This document shows, one piece after another, positions 21,033 to 30,103 of a DNA stretch of 64,000 nucleotides (its first letter is position 1; each line of letters begins with the position of its first letter). The notes under the pieces are model-generated. The model had not been told where the DNA came from and did no database searches. It was given only the letters and a program-made list of their open reading frames with translations. Made by a program: the position numbers and the translations under genes. This DNA comes from Candidatus Falkowbacteria bacterium (lineage in GTDB: Bacteria > Patescibacteriota > Patescibacteriia > Patescibacteriales > Patescibacteriaceae), in contig CP065010.1 in assembly GCA_016699775.1 (NCBI GenBank), positions 124,001-188,000 on the forward strand. Reading direction: 5' to 3'.

Positions 21033-22508
21033 TTAATTACTATTTTCTGTCCCAGAGTTACTTTTATCAGCATCAGTACCAAGGATAATAATAAAGTCAG
21101 GTTGCTCTTTATTACTCTCTTGAGCTGTGGCAGTCAAGTCTTCTTTTAACCAGTCAGGAAGAGTTGGGGCAATATTCGCACCTGTTTTTTCCTTAAGAAA
21201 TTCTAAACTTGAGCGTTTTGTTCCATACCCAAGATCATAGATAACAGTTTTTTCAAAATTATGACGACTGGAATTACCAATTTCAACTACATCAATTCCA
21301 TCTTGTTCAAAGTCCACGGCTAATCTGCTACCCAAACCATTAATCCAGGTGCCATTGAGAATTGTAACTTTAATTTTTTCTTTTGGCTTTTTTGTTTCAG
21401 TATCATTTTCGTTTTGTGGTGTTCCAAATAGGTTAGCAAATAAATAAGTTATTTCTGAAAAGTCACCAGAACGTGGGGAAAGAATATAGGCTCCATTATC
21501 ACCAACACTATCAACTAATAATCCACTTGGACTATTATCAAGCACTTGGTTAATGATGTTATTCCCCTTAACATTTTTTACTAAGCCAAATAATTTAATA
21601 ATTTCCCATATTTTTAAATTGGTTGAAATGTTGGTATTTAGTTCTCCAATAATACTTGTTACTTTTTTAGGATTTAAAAGAGTATCAACACTTAGTACTT
21701 TTTCACGAACAGCCTCAAGAATTTTTTGTTGTCTACGAGCACGAGCAAAGTCTGTACCTTCACCACCAACACCATGACGAGAGCGAGCAAACTTTAAGGC
21801 TGTTTCTCCGTCCATGTGTTGCCAGCCGGCATCAACATGTAGATGTTCAAACCGACTGTAGTAATTTGGGTCATCTTCTCGGCCACGAATTGGATAGCTA
21901 TAGTCATCTAACGTATTTTCAACCATAACATCAATTCCACCAACTTGATCAATAATTTTTTCAAAACCATCAAAGTCAACTCGAACATAATAATCAATTG
22001 GCTCTTCAAGCAAGTGACCAATACTTTGGCTACTGGCTAAACCACCTGAGCCCGGTTCTCGTCCTTCGGCAAAGGCATTGATGGTGTTAATTTTTCGCCA
22101 GCCCATATTTTCTATAGGGACGGCTAAGTCTCGTGGAATTGAAAACAGAGCAACTTGTTTGGTTGATGGTTTATAACTTGCAATCATGATCGTATCGGAT
22201 AGTTGTCCGCCATCATGATTTTTTCCACCAACACCGAGTAATAAAATATTAATGCGATCTCGATCTTCGCCTTTTAATTCTCGATCAGCGCTTTCGGCCA
22301 AATGCTTTACTTGTCCCAAGATTGGGATACTATCAATCCAGGATGGATTGTCATTGGGAGCTATTTTATGTTTAAAATAAAAAAAAGCAAAAAAGGTTCC
22401 GAGAAGAATTACTAGCCAAATAAGCACTTTAGGCCAGCGTTTTTTCCGATGAACAATTTTTTGCTCAAGAGGAGGGAAATTGTTAAGTATTTCTTGATGT
22501 TGATCCAT
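21033..22508 (-). CDS. LytR-CpsA-Psr (LCP) family cell-envelope protein
   Basis: 491 residues. Cytoplasmic N-terminus with basic patch HRKKR, one membrane helix (about 27-45), then an extracytoplasmic LCP domain: INILLLGVGG, DTIMIASYKP, VALFSIPRDLAV, ADGETALKFARSRH-like ('DGETALKFARSRHG'). The C-terminal ~100 residues form a LytR_C domain (KVTILNGTWINGLGSRLA). LCP enzymes transfer polyprenyl-linked glycopolymers to peptidoglycan or proteins. The Arg and Asp residues that bind the pyrophosphate are present. Confidence 0.92.
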   Translation of the reverse strand: MDQHQEILNNFPPLEQKIVHRKKRWPKVLIWLVILLGTFFAFFYFKHKIAPNDNPSWIDSIPILGQVKHLAESADRELKGEDRDRINILLLGVGGKNHDGGQLSDTIMIASYKPSTKQVALFSIPRDLAVPIENMGWRKINTINAFAEGREPGSGGLASSQSIGHLLEEPIDYYVRVDFDGFEKIIDQVGGIDVMVENTLDDYSYPIRGREDDPNYYSRFEHLHVDAGWQHMDGETALKFARSRHGVGGEGTDFARARRQQKILEAVREKVLSVDTLLNPKKVTSIIGELNTNISTNLKIWEIIKLFGLVKNVKGNNIINQVLDNSPSGLLVDSVGDNGAYILSPRSGDFSEITYLFANLFGTPQNENDTETKKPKEKIKVTILNGTWINGLGSRLAVDFEQDGIDVVEIGNSSRHNFEKTVIYDLGYGTKRSSLEFLKEKTGANIAPTLPDWLKEDLTATAQESNKEQPDFIIILGTDADKSNSGTENSN

Positions 22509-22728
22509 AGTATGATTAGAGGCAACTTGATAACTTACCCATTATAGCCTATTTCGCTAATTTAACAAATTATCGCCTAAACAAGCTAAAATATCGCCCT
22601 TATTCGTTGACACTACCTTTTAAAAAAGCTATACTTATCCTATATATTATGTGCGTATTTAGGCAATGAACTAATAAAGAAATTAAGCCCTTTTTAATCT
22701 CTTGTTAGTTCATTCGTTATTACATCCT

Positions 22729-23382
22729 ATGATTATCACTTGGTTAGGACATTCAGCTTTTAAGCTTCAAGGTAAAGGTCATTCAGATACAGTAACAGTA
22801 GTGACTGATCCTTTTTATTCTGAAAAAACTGGATTAAAATTGCCACGCCTAGAAGCTGATATTGTGACGATCAGTCATGATCATGATGATCATAATAATA
22901 GTGAAGCTGTTAAAGGTAATCCTCATATTATAACCGGCGCTGGTGAGTATGAAATCAAAGGAGTGTTTATTGAAGGTGTGCCTTCATATCACGATGAAGA
23001 AAAAGGCGCTAAGCGTGGAGGTAATATTATCTATCGTTTTGAAATTGAAGATTTGTCGATCACACACTTGGGAGACTTGGGAACTGAATTAGATAACAAA
23101 CAACTTGAAAGTTTAGAGGGTACTGATATTTTATTAGTTCCAGTAGGTGGTATTTATACTATCAATGCAGCCAAGGCAGTGACGGTTATTAATCAAATTG
23201 AACCGCGAATTGTTATTCCAATGCATTATCAGATTCCTGGATTAAAGTTAAGTAATGAGTTGGCAACACTTGAAACTTTTCTCAAAGCAATTGCCATTAA
23301 ACCGCGTCAAGAAGAAAAATTAAAAATTTCTAAAAAAGATCTACCACAAGAAATAATGGAAGTGGTAGTATTAAGTTTTTAA
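22729..23382 (+). CDS. MBL-fold metallo-hydrolase (UlaG-like)
   Basis: About 217 residues. N-terminus MIITWLGHSAFKLQGKG is typical of the UlaG/YtkL-like metallo-beta-lactamase branch. Metal ligands: SHDHDDHNN, the second His region (SITHLGDLG) and PMHYQIPG. The ATG at 22729 is preferred over a TTG nine codons upstream because it matches the family N-terminus. Substrate unknown; related proteins are lactonases or general hydrolases. It is followed two bases later by a Lys-rich membrane protein gene, so the pair is an operon. Confidence 0.88.
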   Translation: MIITWLGHSAFKLQGKGHSDTVTVVTDPFYSEKTGLKLPRLEADIVTISHDHDDHNNSEAVKGNPHIITGAGEYEIKGVFIEGVPSYHDEEKGAKRGGNIIYRFEIEDLSITHLGDLGTELDNKQLESLEGTDILLVPVGGIYTINAAKAVTVINQIEPRIVIPMHYQIPGLKLSNELATLETFLKAIAIKPRQEEKLKISKKDLPQEIMEVVVLSF

Positions 23383-23383
23383 T

Positions 23384-23947
23384 ATGCCTCGCAAAGTCGC
23401 AGTCAAAAAATCAGCCACTGTTAAAGAAAAAAAAATAGTAAAAAAAACAGCTAAGAAGAAAACTGTTAAACGTCAGGTGAAAAAAATTCCTGTCACAATC
23501 CCTGTTCCAGAATCCCCAGTTTTAGCTCCTTTGACCCATGGTCATACATTACATTATTCAGACATGCAGTTTAAAACTAATCAGGAATCTGGTTATCGAA
23601 AAAAACAAAAATTAATTATCGGTCTTGGTGTTTCAATTATCATGACAGCAATCGTCATTGCTTGGATCTTAAACTTAAAAAAAATAATTGGCCCAGAGGT
23701 TGATGCCTCAACGCAGGCACAAACCCCAGCCTATTCTGATTTAACAGACTTAAAAAAAGAATTAACAGATACATTATCAGAAGTTAAAGGCCAATTAAAT
23801 GAATTAAATAGTATTAATGAAGCCCCGGCTACCTCAACGATTGCACCTGAGACTGAAGATGAACTACGAAATGCTTTTAAAGCCACAGTTGAAAAAACAA
23901 TAACCGAACCACCAACCCAAACTACTCCGCCCCCAGTTCTCCCTTAA
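23384..23947 (+). CDS. Lys-rich single-pass membrane protein
   Basis: 187 residues. The first 38 are extremely basic (KKxxK repeats, VKKTAKKKTVKRQVKK), suggesting nucleic acid or membrane-surface contact. One membrane helix lies at about 81-100 (LIIGLGVSIIMTAIVIAWIL). The outside part has a short coiled coil (LKKELTDTLSEVKGQLNELN) and a Pro/Thr-rich tail. No family recognised. It sits between the MBL hydrolase and gyrA. Confidence 0.65.
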   Translation: MPRKVAVKKSATVKEKKIVKKTAKKKTVKRQVKKIPVTIPVPESPVLAPLTHGHTLHYSDMQFKTNQESGYRKKQKLIIGLGVSIIMTAIVIAWILNLKKIIGPEVDASTQAQTPAYSDLTDLKKELTDTLSEVKGQLNELNSINEAPATSTIAPETEDELRNAFKATVEKTITEPPTQTTPPPVLP

Positions 23948-23954
23948 TGATATT

Positions 23955-24017
23955 CAAGAAGTTATAGTGTTATTCATTACTTTATAACCTTATAACTTTT
24001 TAACCTTATAACTTTAC
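23955..24017. repeat. AT-rich inverted repeat before gyrA
   Basis: Repeated ctttataac/cttataac units (ctttataaccttataactttttaaccttataac) with a shorter complementary arm (gaagttatagtg), four bases before the gyrA ATG. Confidence 0.6.
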
Positions 24018-24020
24018 AGT

Positions 24021-26564
24021 ATGGCAAAAGCTACATCTAAAAAAGACTTAGAACCAAAAAAGAATAAAGATAAAGAAACAGCCAAGGCTGATAGCCAAGA
24101 GGTTGTAACTACAACTAACAATATTGGTGCGCTTGAAGCCCAGCCAATTGTTGAGGAAATGCGTCGTTCATATCTTGATTATGCCATGAGCGTTATTGTG
24201 GCACGTGCTTTGCCTGATGTTCGTGATGGTTTAAAACCAGTTCACCGACGTATTTTATACGCTATGTGGAATTTGGGACTGCGACCAAGCGCCAAGTTTA
24301 GAAAATCAGCCACTGTAGTCGGAGAAGTACTTGGTAAATATCACCCGCACGGAGATAGTTCTGTCTATGATGCTATGGTTCGTATGGTTCAGGATTTTGC
24401 TATGCGTTATCCGCTGGTTCGTGGACAAGGAAACTTTGGTTCAATGGATGGTGATAATGCGGCTGCTATGCGCTATACAGAAGCAAAATTAGCTCCTATC
24501 ACTGAAGAACTTCTGGCTGATATTGATAAAAAAACCGTTGATTTTATTCCAAACTATGATGGCTCACAACAAGAGCCAACAGTTCTACCAACTCGTTTAC
24601 CAGTCTTACTAATGAATGGCAGTATGGGTATTGCTGTTGGTATGGCCACTAATATCCCTCCGCATAACTTGCGTGAATTAGCCGGAGCTATCACTCACTT
24701 AATTGATAATCCAGAAGCAACGGTTGAAGATTTAATGCAATTTGTAAAAGGACCGGACTTTCCAACCGGTGGTATTATTTATGATCAATCAGAAATTGCT
24801 CGAGCTTATACAACAGGAAAAGGTGGAATTGTCATGCGTGGTGTAGCAGAAGTTGAAGAAACAAAGCAGGGTGGCTTTCAAATTATTATTACTGAAATTC
24901 CATATCAAGTTAATAAAGCATCCTTGGTAGAAAAAATTGCTGACTTAGTGAAAGAAAAAAAATTAGAAGGTATTAAAGACCTGCGAGATGAATCCGATAA
25001 AGACGGTGTTCGGGTTGTTGTTGAATTAAAGAAAGACGCTTTTCCAAAAAAGATTTTAAATAGTTTATACAAACAGACTCAGTTACAAGAAACCTTTCAC
25101 GTAAATTTACTGGCTTTGATTGATGGTATTCAACCTCGTGTTCTGAATTTAAAAGTTGTACTTGAAGAATATATAAAGCATCGAGAAATTGTGATTCGAC
25201 GCCGCACAGAATTTGAATTAGAAAAAGCGCGTGACCGGGCTCATATTCTTGAAGGTTTAATGATTGCTTTGGAAAATATTGATGCCGTTATTAAAATTAT
25301 CAAAGCTTCAGCCGACCGTGAAAGTGCCAAACTTAACTTAATGAAGAAGTTTAAGTTATCTGAAAGACAAGCTTTTGCCATTGTAGAAATGAAGCTTGGA
25401 TCTTTGGCTAATTTGGAACGACTACATATTGAAAATGAATTAAAAGAAAAACTGGCTTTGATTAAGGAATTAGAAAGTATTTTGAAATCTAGAACTAAGA
25501 TTCTAGGTATTGTAAAAAAAGATATTATAGAAGTATCGGAAAAATTCGGAGATGATCGACGCACACAATTGGTCACTCATGGAATTAAAGATTTTAATAC
25601 CGAAGACTTGGTGCCAAATGAAGAAGCCATGGTTTTAATGACTCGTGACGGATACATTAAGCGCTTAGCTCCTGATACCTTTAAAGTGCAGGCTCGAGGT
25701 GGCAAGGGTGTTATTGGCTTAACCACCAAAGAAGAAGATATGGTTGAGTTTATGATGACCACCATGACTCATAATGATATTTTGTTCTTTACGACTCGTG
25801 GTCGCGCCTTTCAACTAAAAGCCTATGAAATTCCAGTAACCCAGAGAACTGCCAAGGGTCAAGCGATTGTTAACTTTTTGCAATTACCTGGTGATGAAAA
25901 AGTCACTTCAGTTTTGCCGTTAGATAAAATTACTAAAAGTTCCTATCTTTTCTTTGCTACGGAAAAAGGTGTAGTGAAAAAAGTTGCTCTTGAAGAGTTT
26001 TCAAAAGTTAGACGTTCAGGATTAATTGCTTTGAAAATGAGAGATGATGATGCTTTGATTTGGGCAAAGCCAACTTCTGGAAAAGATGAAATTCAATTAA
26101 TCACCGCCAATGGTCAAGCTATTCGTTTTAAAGAAACTGATGTTCGGGCTATGGGACGTAATGCTTCTGGTGTGATGGGAATTAGATTAAAGAAAGGCGA
26201 TACTGTTGTTGGTATGGGAGTAATGTCAACTGAGAAAGAACAACTCAAAAAATACCAAGTTGTTTCTGTGATGGCTAATGGTTATGGAAAGCGTACACCT
26301 TTGTCGTTATATAAGGTACAGGCTCGCGGAGGTAGTGGAATTAAGACTGCCAAAGTAACTTCAAAAACTGGTGCTTTGACAAATGCGTATGTTATGAATT
26401 CGGAAACAATGTCTGATCGAGATATCTTAATTATTTCTGCCAAAGGTCAGGTAATTCGCTTGCCATTTAAGTCAGTTAATGAACTTGGACGCGATACTCA
26501 AGGCGTGAGATTAATGCGATTCAAAGAAGAAAATGATAACGTTGCTTGCGTCAGTTGGGTATAA
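24021..26564 (+). CDS. gyrA: DNA gyrase subunit A
   Basis: 847 residues. Type IIA topoisomerase subunit that cuts and rejoins DNA. Breakage-reunion domain: [21 protein letters not shown], quinolone region [12 protein letters not shown], catalytic Tyr in [10 protein letters not shown]. The C-terminal beta-pinwheel starts after about 540. The GyrA box reads QARGGKG rather than the usual Q(R/K)RGG(R/K)G, and a second similar element reads QARGGSG. An N-terminal extension of about 40 residues is Lys rich. gyrB is not in the window. Confidence 0.96.
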   Translation: MAKATSKKDLEPKKNKDKETAKADSQEVVTTTNNIGALEAQPIVEEMRRSYLDYAMSVIVARALPDVRDGLKPVHRRILYAMWNLGLRPSAKFRKSATVVGEVLGKYHPHGDSSVYDAMVRMVQDFAMRYPLVRGQGNFGSMDGDNAAAMRYTEAKLAPITEELLADIDKKTVDFIPNYDGSQQEPTVLPTRLPVLLMNGSMGIAVGMATNIPPHNLRELAGAITHLIDNPEATVEDLMQFVKGPDFPTGGIIYDQSEIARAYTTGKGGIVMRGVAEVEETKQGGFQIIITEIPYQVNKASLVEKIADLVKEKKLEGIKDLRDESDKDGVRVVVELKKDAFPKKILNSLYKQTQLQETFHVNLLALIDGIQPRVLNLKVVLEEYIKHREIVIRRRTEFELEKARDRAHILEGLMIALENIDAVIKIIKASADRESAKLNLMKKFKLSERQAFAIVEMKLGSLANLERLHIENELKEKLALIKELESILKSRTKILGIVKKDIIEVSEKFGDDRRTQLVTHGIKDFNTEDLVPNEEAMVLMTRDGYIKRLAPDTFKVQARGGKGVIGLTTKEEDMVEFMMTTMTHNDILFFTTRGRAFQLKAYEIPVTQRTAKGQAIVNFLQLPGDEKVTSVLPLDKITKSSYLFFATEKGVVKKVALEEFSKVRRSGLIALKMRDDDALIWAKPTSGKDEIQLITANGQAIRFKETDVRAMGRNASGVMGIRLKKGDTVVGMGVMSTEKEQLKKYQVVSVMANGYGKRTPLSLYKVQARGGSGIKTAKVTSKTGALTNAYVMNSETMSDRDILIISAKGQVIRLPFKSVNELGRDTQGVRLMRFKEENDNVACVSWV

Positions 26565-26635
26565 AAGGTATAGTTTGACTTGCTATGAGTCTTTAGCTTA
26601 TAATGTAAGGACTTTATTTTTAATTATATAAAATT

Positions 26636-27709
26636 ATGGAAAACATGGAACATAATCATTCTCCAATGCCTTCTGAAGGACATGGGAATCAGGCCCCACA
26701 GAAAGTGGAAAGTAAAAAGAATTTAATGATGGCTCTTGGTGCTGTGGCCATTATCTTAATTGTTTTAGCTGCTGGAAATTTTTCTGGTGGTTTATTCAAT
26801 ACTAAGGGTGGAAACAAAGCCCTTTCAGCTGATGAAGCAAAAGCAAAGGCTGAGGATTTTATAAATAAGAATTTAGTACAAGGTACAACCGCTTCAATTA
26901 CCGCTGTTGAAGATTATAGTGATAGTCTCTATAAATTAAAAGTAAAAGTTGGTGACACTGATATTGATTCATATATTACTAAAGATGGAAAGCAATTTTT
27001 CCCACAAGCTATGGACACCGAAGCAGCAGTCGCTTCTGGCGATGGAGAGGCTCAAACACCAGTTGCTCCAGCAGATTTAGTAAAGTCAGATAAGCCAGAA
27101 GTAGAATTATTTGTTATGAGTCATTGTCCATATGGAACTCAAGCTGAAAAAGGTATTGTTCCAGTTATGGAAACATTAAAGGATAAAGCAAATATTAAAA
27201 TTAAGTTTGTAAACTATATCATGCACCAAAAGATTGAAATGGATGACAACTTGGTTCAATATTGTATTGATAAAGAAGATAATGGGAAATATACTGCCTT
27301 CTTAAAGTGTTTCTTGAAAGATGGTAATTCTGGTGCTTGTATGACTTCAACCGGAGTTAATACAAAAAAAGTTCAAAGCTGTATCTCAGCTACTGATAAA
27401 CAATTCAAAATTACCGAAGCTTTTAATGATAAGTCAAAATGGTCAAACGGAAGCTTCCCTCCATTTGCAGTTCATGAAGCTGAAAATGTTGAGTATGGTG
27501 TTCAGGGTTCCCCAACTTTGGTTATTAACGGAAAGCAAGTTGATTCTGAACGCTCACCAGCAGCTTTCTTAACAACAATTTGTGCAGCTTTCAACAATCC
27601 TCCAGCAGAGTGTGGTACAAAACTTGATACTGCTACTCCAGGTGCGGGTTTTGGTGAAAGTACGGCTGCTAACACAGGTACTGGTAATGCCGCATGTGCT
27701 CCTAGTTAA
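26636..27709 (+). CDS. Membrane-anchored thioredoxin-fold (DsbA/GILT-like) protein
   Basis: 357 residues. A His/Pro-rich N-terminus precedes one membrane helix (about 29-48). A small domain follows (ALSADEAKAKAEDFINKNL ... YSDSLYKLKVKVGDTDIDSYIT), then a thioredoxin fold starting VELFVMSHCPYGTQAEKG. The active-site position has CPYG instead of CxxC. More cysteines follow (QYCIDK, LKCFLK, SGACMTS, VQSCIS, TTICAA, AECG). The C-terminal 'GSPTLVINGKQVD' is the cis-Pro loop of this fold. Probably oxidises or isomerises exported proteins, or has lost classical redox activity. Confidence 0.78.
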   Translation: MENMEHNHSPMPSEGHGNQAPQKVESKKNLMMALGAVAIILIVLAAGNFSGGLFNTKGGNKALSADEAKAKAEDFINKNLVQGTTASITAVEDYSDSLYKLKVKVGDTDIDSYITKDGKQFFPQAMDTEAAVASGDGEAQTPVAPADLVKSDKPEVELFVMSHCPYGTQAEKGIVPVMETLKDKANIKIKFVNYIMHQKIEMDDNLVQYCIDKEDNGKYTAFLKCFLKDGNSGACMTSTGVNTKKVQSCISATDKQFKITEAFNDKSKWSNGSFPPFAVHEAENVEYGVQGSPTLVINGKQVDSERSPAAFLTTICAAFNNPPAECGTKLDTATPGAGFGESTAANTGTGNAACAPS

Positions 27710-27740
27710 TCTTAATTTTGTTGTTTAGTTCATCTAGCAA

Positions 27741-27773
27741 AAAAACGACTCTTATCTAAGGGTCGTTTTTTTT
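27741..27773 (+). terminator. Intrinsic terminator
   Basis: AAAAACGAC ... GTCGTTTTTTTT hairpin 30 bases after the stop of the thioredoxin-fold gene. Confidence 0.85.
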
Positions 27774-27774
27774 A

Positions 27775-28212
27775 TGTCATCCTCGACCTTCCTCTGTCAT
27801 CCCCGCGAAGGCGGGGACCTAGTCTTGATTCTATAAGCGATTATTAGAAATATTTATTCAACTAATCCTCTCTCTAATATACCAATGCCACCTTTTAAAA
27901 AAGGTGGCACCAAAATAACAAGCCTAGAGAAAATGTACTACAGGTATCGTTCATTCAAGAAGCCTCGCTTAAACTCCTCGTCCTCACTATAATGAGGACT
28001 CGTCAAACAGTAAGCTCGGCCACATTCTTGAATTCACTCACCTGTTACGTACATTTTCTAAGGCTTGTTACATACAATACAAGTACCCTCTGAAATTCCC
28101 GCCTCTCCACTGTCATCCCCGACTTGATCGGGGATCTTGTGAATGATATAAGATAATAATTTTACCCAGATCCCCGCATACGCCTGCCTGCCGGCAGGTA
28201 GGCGGGGATGAC
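27775..28212. repeat. Composite repeat, copy A, with 147-bp fold-back core
   Basis: The unit starts with tgtcatcc/atccccg hairpin repeats, then 'aatataccaatgccacc', then a core at 27920-28066 that is identical to 57601-57747. The core folds on itself: AAGCCT...AGAAAATGTAC with GTACATTTTCT...AGGCTT, then ACAGGT/ACCTGT, ATTCAAGAA/TTCTTGAAT, GCTTA/TAAGC and GTCCTCA/TGAGGAC. It ends in an ATCCCCGC unit carrying a CCTGCCGGCAGG palindrome. No ORF of its own; there is no gene in 27,710-28,317. Confidence 0.85.
28183..28203. repeat. CCTGCCGGCAGG palindrome insert
   Basis: cctgcctgccggcaggtagg lies nested inside an ATCCCCGC...GCGGGGAT repeat, matching the reverse complement of the insert in the tRNA-Arg duplicate. 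Confidence 0.65.
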
Positions 28213-28269
28213 AATAGGTAATAGTGGAGCTATATATAGTAATGGTAGATGTATAAAAATAGTTTGTAA

Positions 28270-28303
28270 TAAAAAAGCTACCTGGCTGTTAAGGCCAGAT
28301 AGC
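28270..28303 (-). terminator. Terminator of the 28318-29667 accessory genes
   Basis: GCTACCTGGC (28277-28286) pairs with GCCAGATAGC (28294-28303) with one mismatch. Read leftward it runs into TTTTTTATTA. Confidence 0.85.
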
Positions 28304-28317
28304 GGTTAGTTAAAAAC

Positions 28318-29094
28318 TTATTTCATGATCTCTGACTCCACTTTTTTCTGATAAGTGGAGTAAAGAATTGTTTCTCCGGTGGTTGAGACTACGGAGTAAA
28401 ATTGGGTGTATGTGGGACTTTGATAACCTCCAACCTGTGAATCTATAACGATCAATCCTTTCTCCTCAAAAACTTTATCAACATATCCCGGAATAAACAA
28501 CTTTGTATAGCTATTGTTGTCTATAAGATATAATTCGTTTTCTCCGGAGATGAAACCTGGCTCATATGTTCTTATAAGCAAGATATACTGATCTTTATTT
28601 AGTTCTCCGCCAAGAATTGTTGGTGATGTGGTTTTTATTCCTTGAACGCCAACCACATTTTCTTTTGCTGAGCTAAAATAAAATCCGAAAGCTTCCACCT
28701 TAATCCATCCTCCCATTGATCCTTCATCTTCGTATATTTTTAGAGGACCATAGGTTCCAGACTTCAGTTCTTGTAAGATAGATACATTTTGTTTCGAAAG
28801 AATATTTAATTCTTCGAAACTTTGTGCTGAAGTTTTTGAACTTTGTAAGAAGAATAAGAACAAGAGTGCAAAAATGCTTAATAGAGTTGCTTTCATTTGA
28901 TCTCCTTTCTGATTTTGGTTAATTCTGAATATTGACTTAAAAATTTTTTCGCCTCCAATTATCAAGATAATTACAGTGATGATATATAACCCTGTAACTA
29001 TCCAGACTTCGTTCTTTGAGAGCTTCTCAAAGTATGCTAACGTGATTCCTATTATATTACTAAGAAATAGTAACGCAAGCAATATTTTTTTCAT
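28318..29094 (-). CDS. Accessory membrane/secreted hypothetical protein with internal start
   Basis: The full frame is 258 residues. Residues 1-66 are a small membrane protein (MKKILLALLFLSNIIGITLAYF, then WIVTGLYIITVIILIIGG). At residue 67 there is a second ATG (28896) with its own AAAGGAG Shine-Dalgarno and a complete signal peptide (MKATLLSIFALLFLFFLQ ... TSAQS). The simplest reading is two genes joined in frame, or one gene with two products. The mature part (from QSFEELN) is beta rich and unknown. A Shine-Dalgarno also precedes the first ATG. It is co-transcribed with the gene at 29125-29667. Confidence 0.6.
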   Translation of the reverse strand: MKKILLALLFLSNIIGITLAYFEKLSKNEVWIVTGLYIITVIILIIGGEKIFKSIFRINQNQKGDQMKATLLSIFALLFLFFLQSSKTSAQSFEELNILSKQNVSILQELKSGTYGPLKIYEDEGSMGGWIKVEAFGFYFSSAKENVVGVQGIKTTSPTILGGELNKDQYILLIRTYEPGFISGENELYLIDNNSYTKLFIPGYVDKVFEEKGLIVIDSQVGGYQSPTYTQFYSVVSTTGETILYSTYQKKVESEIMK

Positions 29095-29124
29095 TTTCTC
29101 TCTCCTTGTTGTTTTGATGAAATT

Positions 29125-29667
29125 TCAGTTAGTTAGAATATTTTGTAAATAATCAGGAACTCGGTATTTCTCAGTAGCCACATCGACCAGAAGTAAACTG
29201 AGTGACTTCATGCTTGATTTAGAAGGAATTAGTAGCCTCAATTTTTCATGTAAAATTTTTAAGGCCTCATCCTCACTCTTATTACCCTGCAGTTTATGTA
29301 AATAGTCAGAAAAAAATTTTTTTAGTATTTTCTCAAATTCTTTTTCTAATCCCAGATCACTGCATGCTATGAACACTGGGGAATATCCTTTCTCGGAAAT
29401 AAGCTGAAGAATCCCCTCGGCATCTTTTTTTGAGATTAAAGATTCTACGACCAACTTTCTATTTTTGGCTCCTCTTATAATACTTCTGAATCCTATGATT
29501 CCAACAATAGCTCCGAAGCTAATACTGATTGGTAGAACCATTTCTTTGTTTAATTCTACGAGTGTGTTTATTTCATTAAGGTTATTCATTAAAACAATGA
29601 GAAACCCAACAACACATACAAATGAACTTGTAAGGATGCAGAACCAATACATTATTGATCTTTCCAT
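29125..29667 (-). CDS. Accessory two-helix membrane protein
   Basis: 180 residues. Two N-terminal membrane helices (YWFCILTSSFVCVVGFLIVLM and LPISISFGAIVGIIGFRSII) precede a cytoplasmic helical domain (VESLISKKDAEGILQLISEK ... LEKEFEKILKKFFSDYLHKL). No family recognised. A perfect AGGAGG Shine-Dalgarno, a leader stem-loop and a TTGACA promoter lie upstream, as for other accessory genes here. It is first in a two-gene leftward operon. Confidence 0.65.
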   Translation of the reverse strand: MERSIMYWFCILTSSFVCVVGFLIVLMNNLNEINTLVELNKEMVLPISISFGAIVGIIGFRSIIRGAKNRKLVVESLISKKDAEGILQLISEKGYSPVFIACSDLGLEKEFEKILKKFFSDYLHKLQGNKSEDEALKILHEKLRLLIPSKSSMKSLSLLLVDVATEKYRVPDYLQNILTN

Positions 29668-29691
29668 TTTTCCCTCCTGGGTTTGTTTAGT

Positions 29692-29761
29692 TTATTGAAC
29701 AATTTTCAAAGCCTCTGAGAACTGAAGATTTTCCTCAGAAAATCAGTAAATTATTCAATAA
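29692..29761 (-). promoter_or_regulatory. Leader stem-loop of the 28318-29667 operon
   Basis: TTATTGAA (29692-29699) pairs with TTCAATAA (29754-29761), with an inner GATTTTC/GAAAATC hairpin extended by ACT/AGT. Confidence 0.6.
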
Positions 29762-29793
29762 TTCAACAAATTGTTAAAAAGCAAATATATCAA

Positions 29794-29822
29794 GATATAG
29801 CATATTTTTATGAAAATGTCAA
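29794..29822 (-). promoter_or_regulatory. Promoter of the 28318-29667 operon
   Basis: Minus strand TTGACA (29817-29822), 17-bp spacer, TATATC (29794-29799). Confidence 0.72.
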
Positions 29823-29879
29823 TATTTTGCTAATATTAAATAATATTGCCTTTTTTAAGACCATATGGTAACGTAATAA

Positions 29880-30103
29880 GGCACTTAACAATTGGGCATA
29901 GCCCATGAATACCACCCTTTATTAAACTCTTGGGAAAAATCTTATTATAAGCAAATATCGCCTTATATATGAGACAGTTCGCTTACTCGCCGTAGCAAGC
30001 TCGCTTAAACAACGTAGCAAGCTCAGCAAATAGCGAGGCAAAGGTGGCCAAGAGACTTTCGTCCAGCTTCTAAGCTGGCAAAGTTAAGAGCAATTTTTTT
30101 ATT
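29880..30103 (+). promoter_or_regulatory. rpsA leader with direct repeat and hairpins
   Basis: CGTAGCAAGCTC occurs twice (29991-30002 and 30013-30024), ten bases apart. CCAGCTT/AAGCTGG forms a hairpin at 30063-30078 and TGGGCATAGCCCA another near 29893. A long leader like this would suit autoregulation by S1, but no known leader class was recognised and no clear promoter was seen. Confidence 0.4.
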
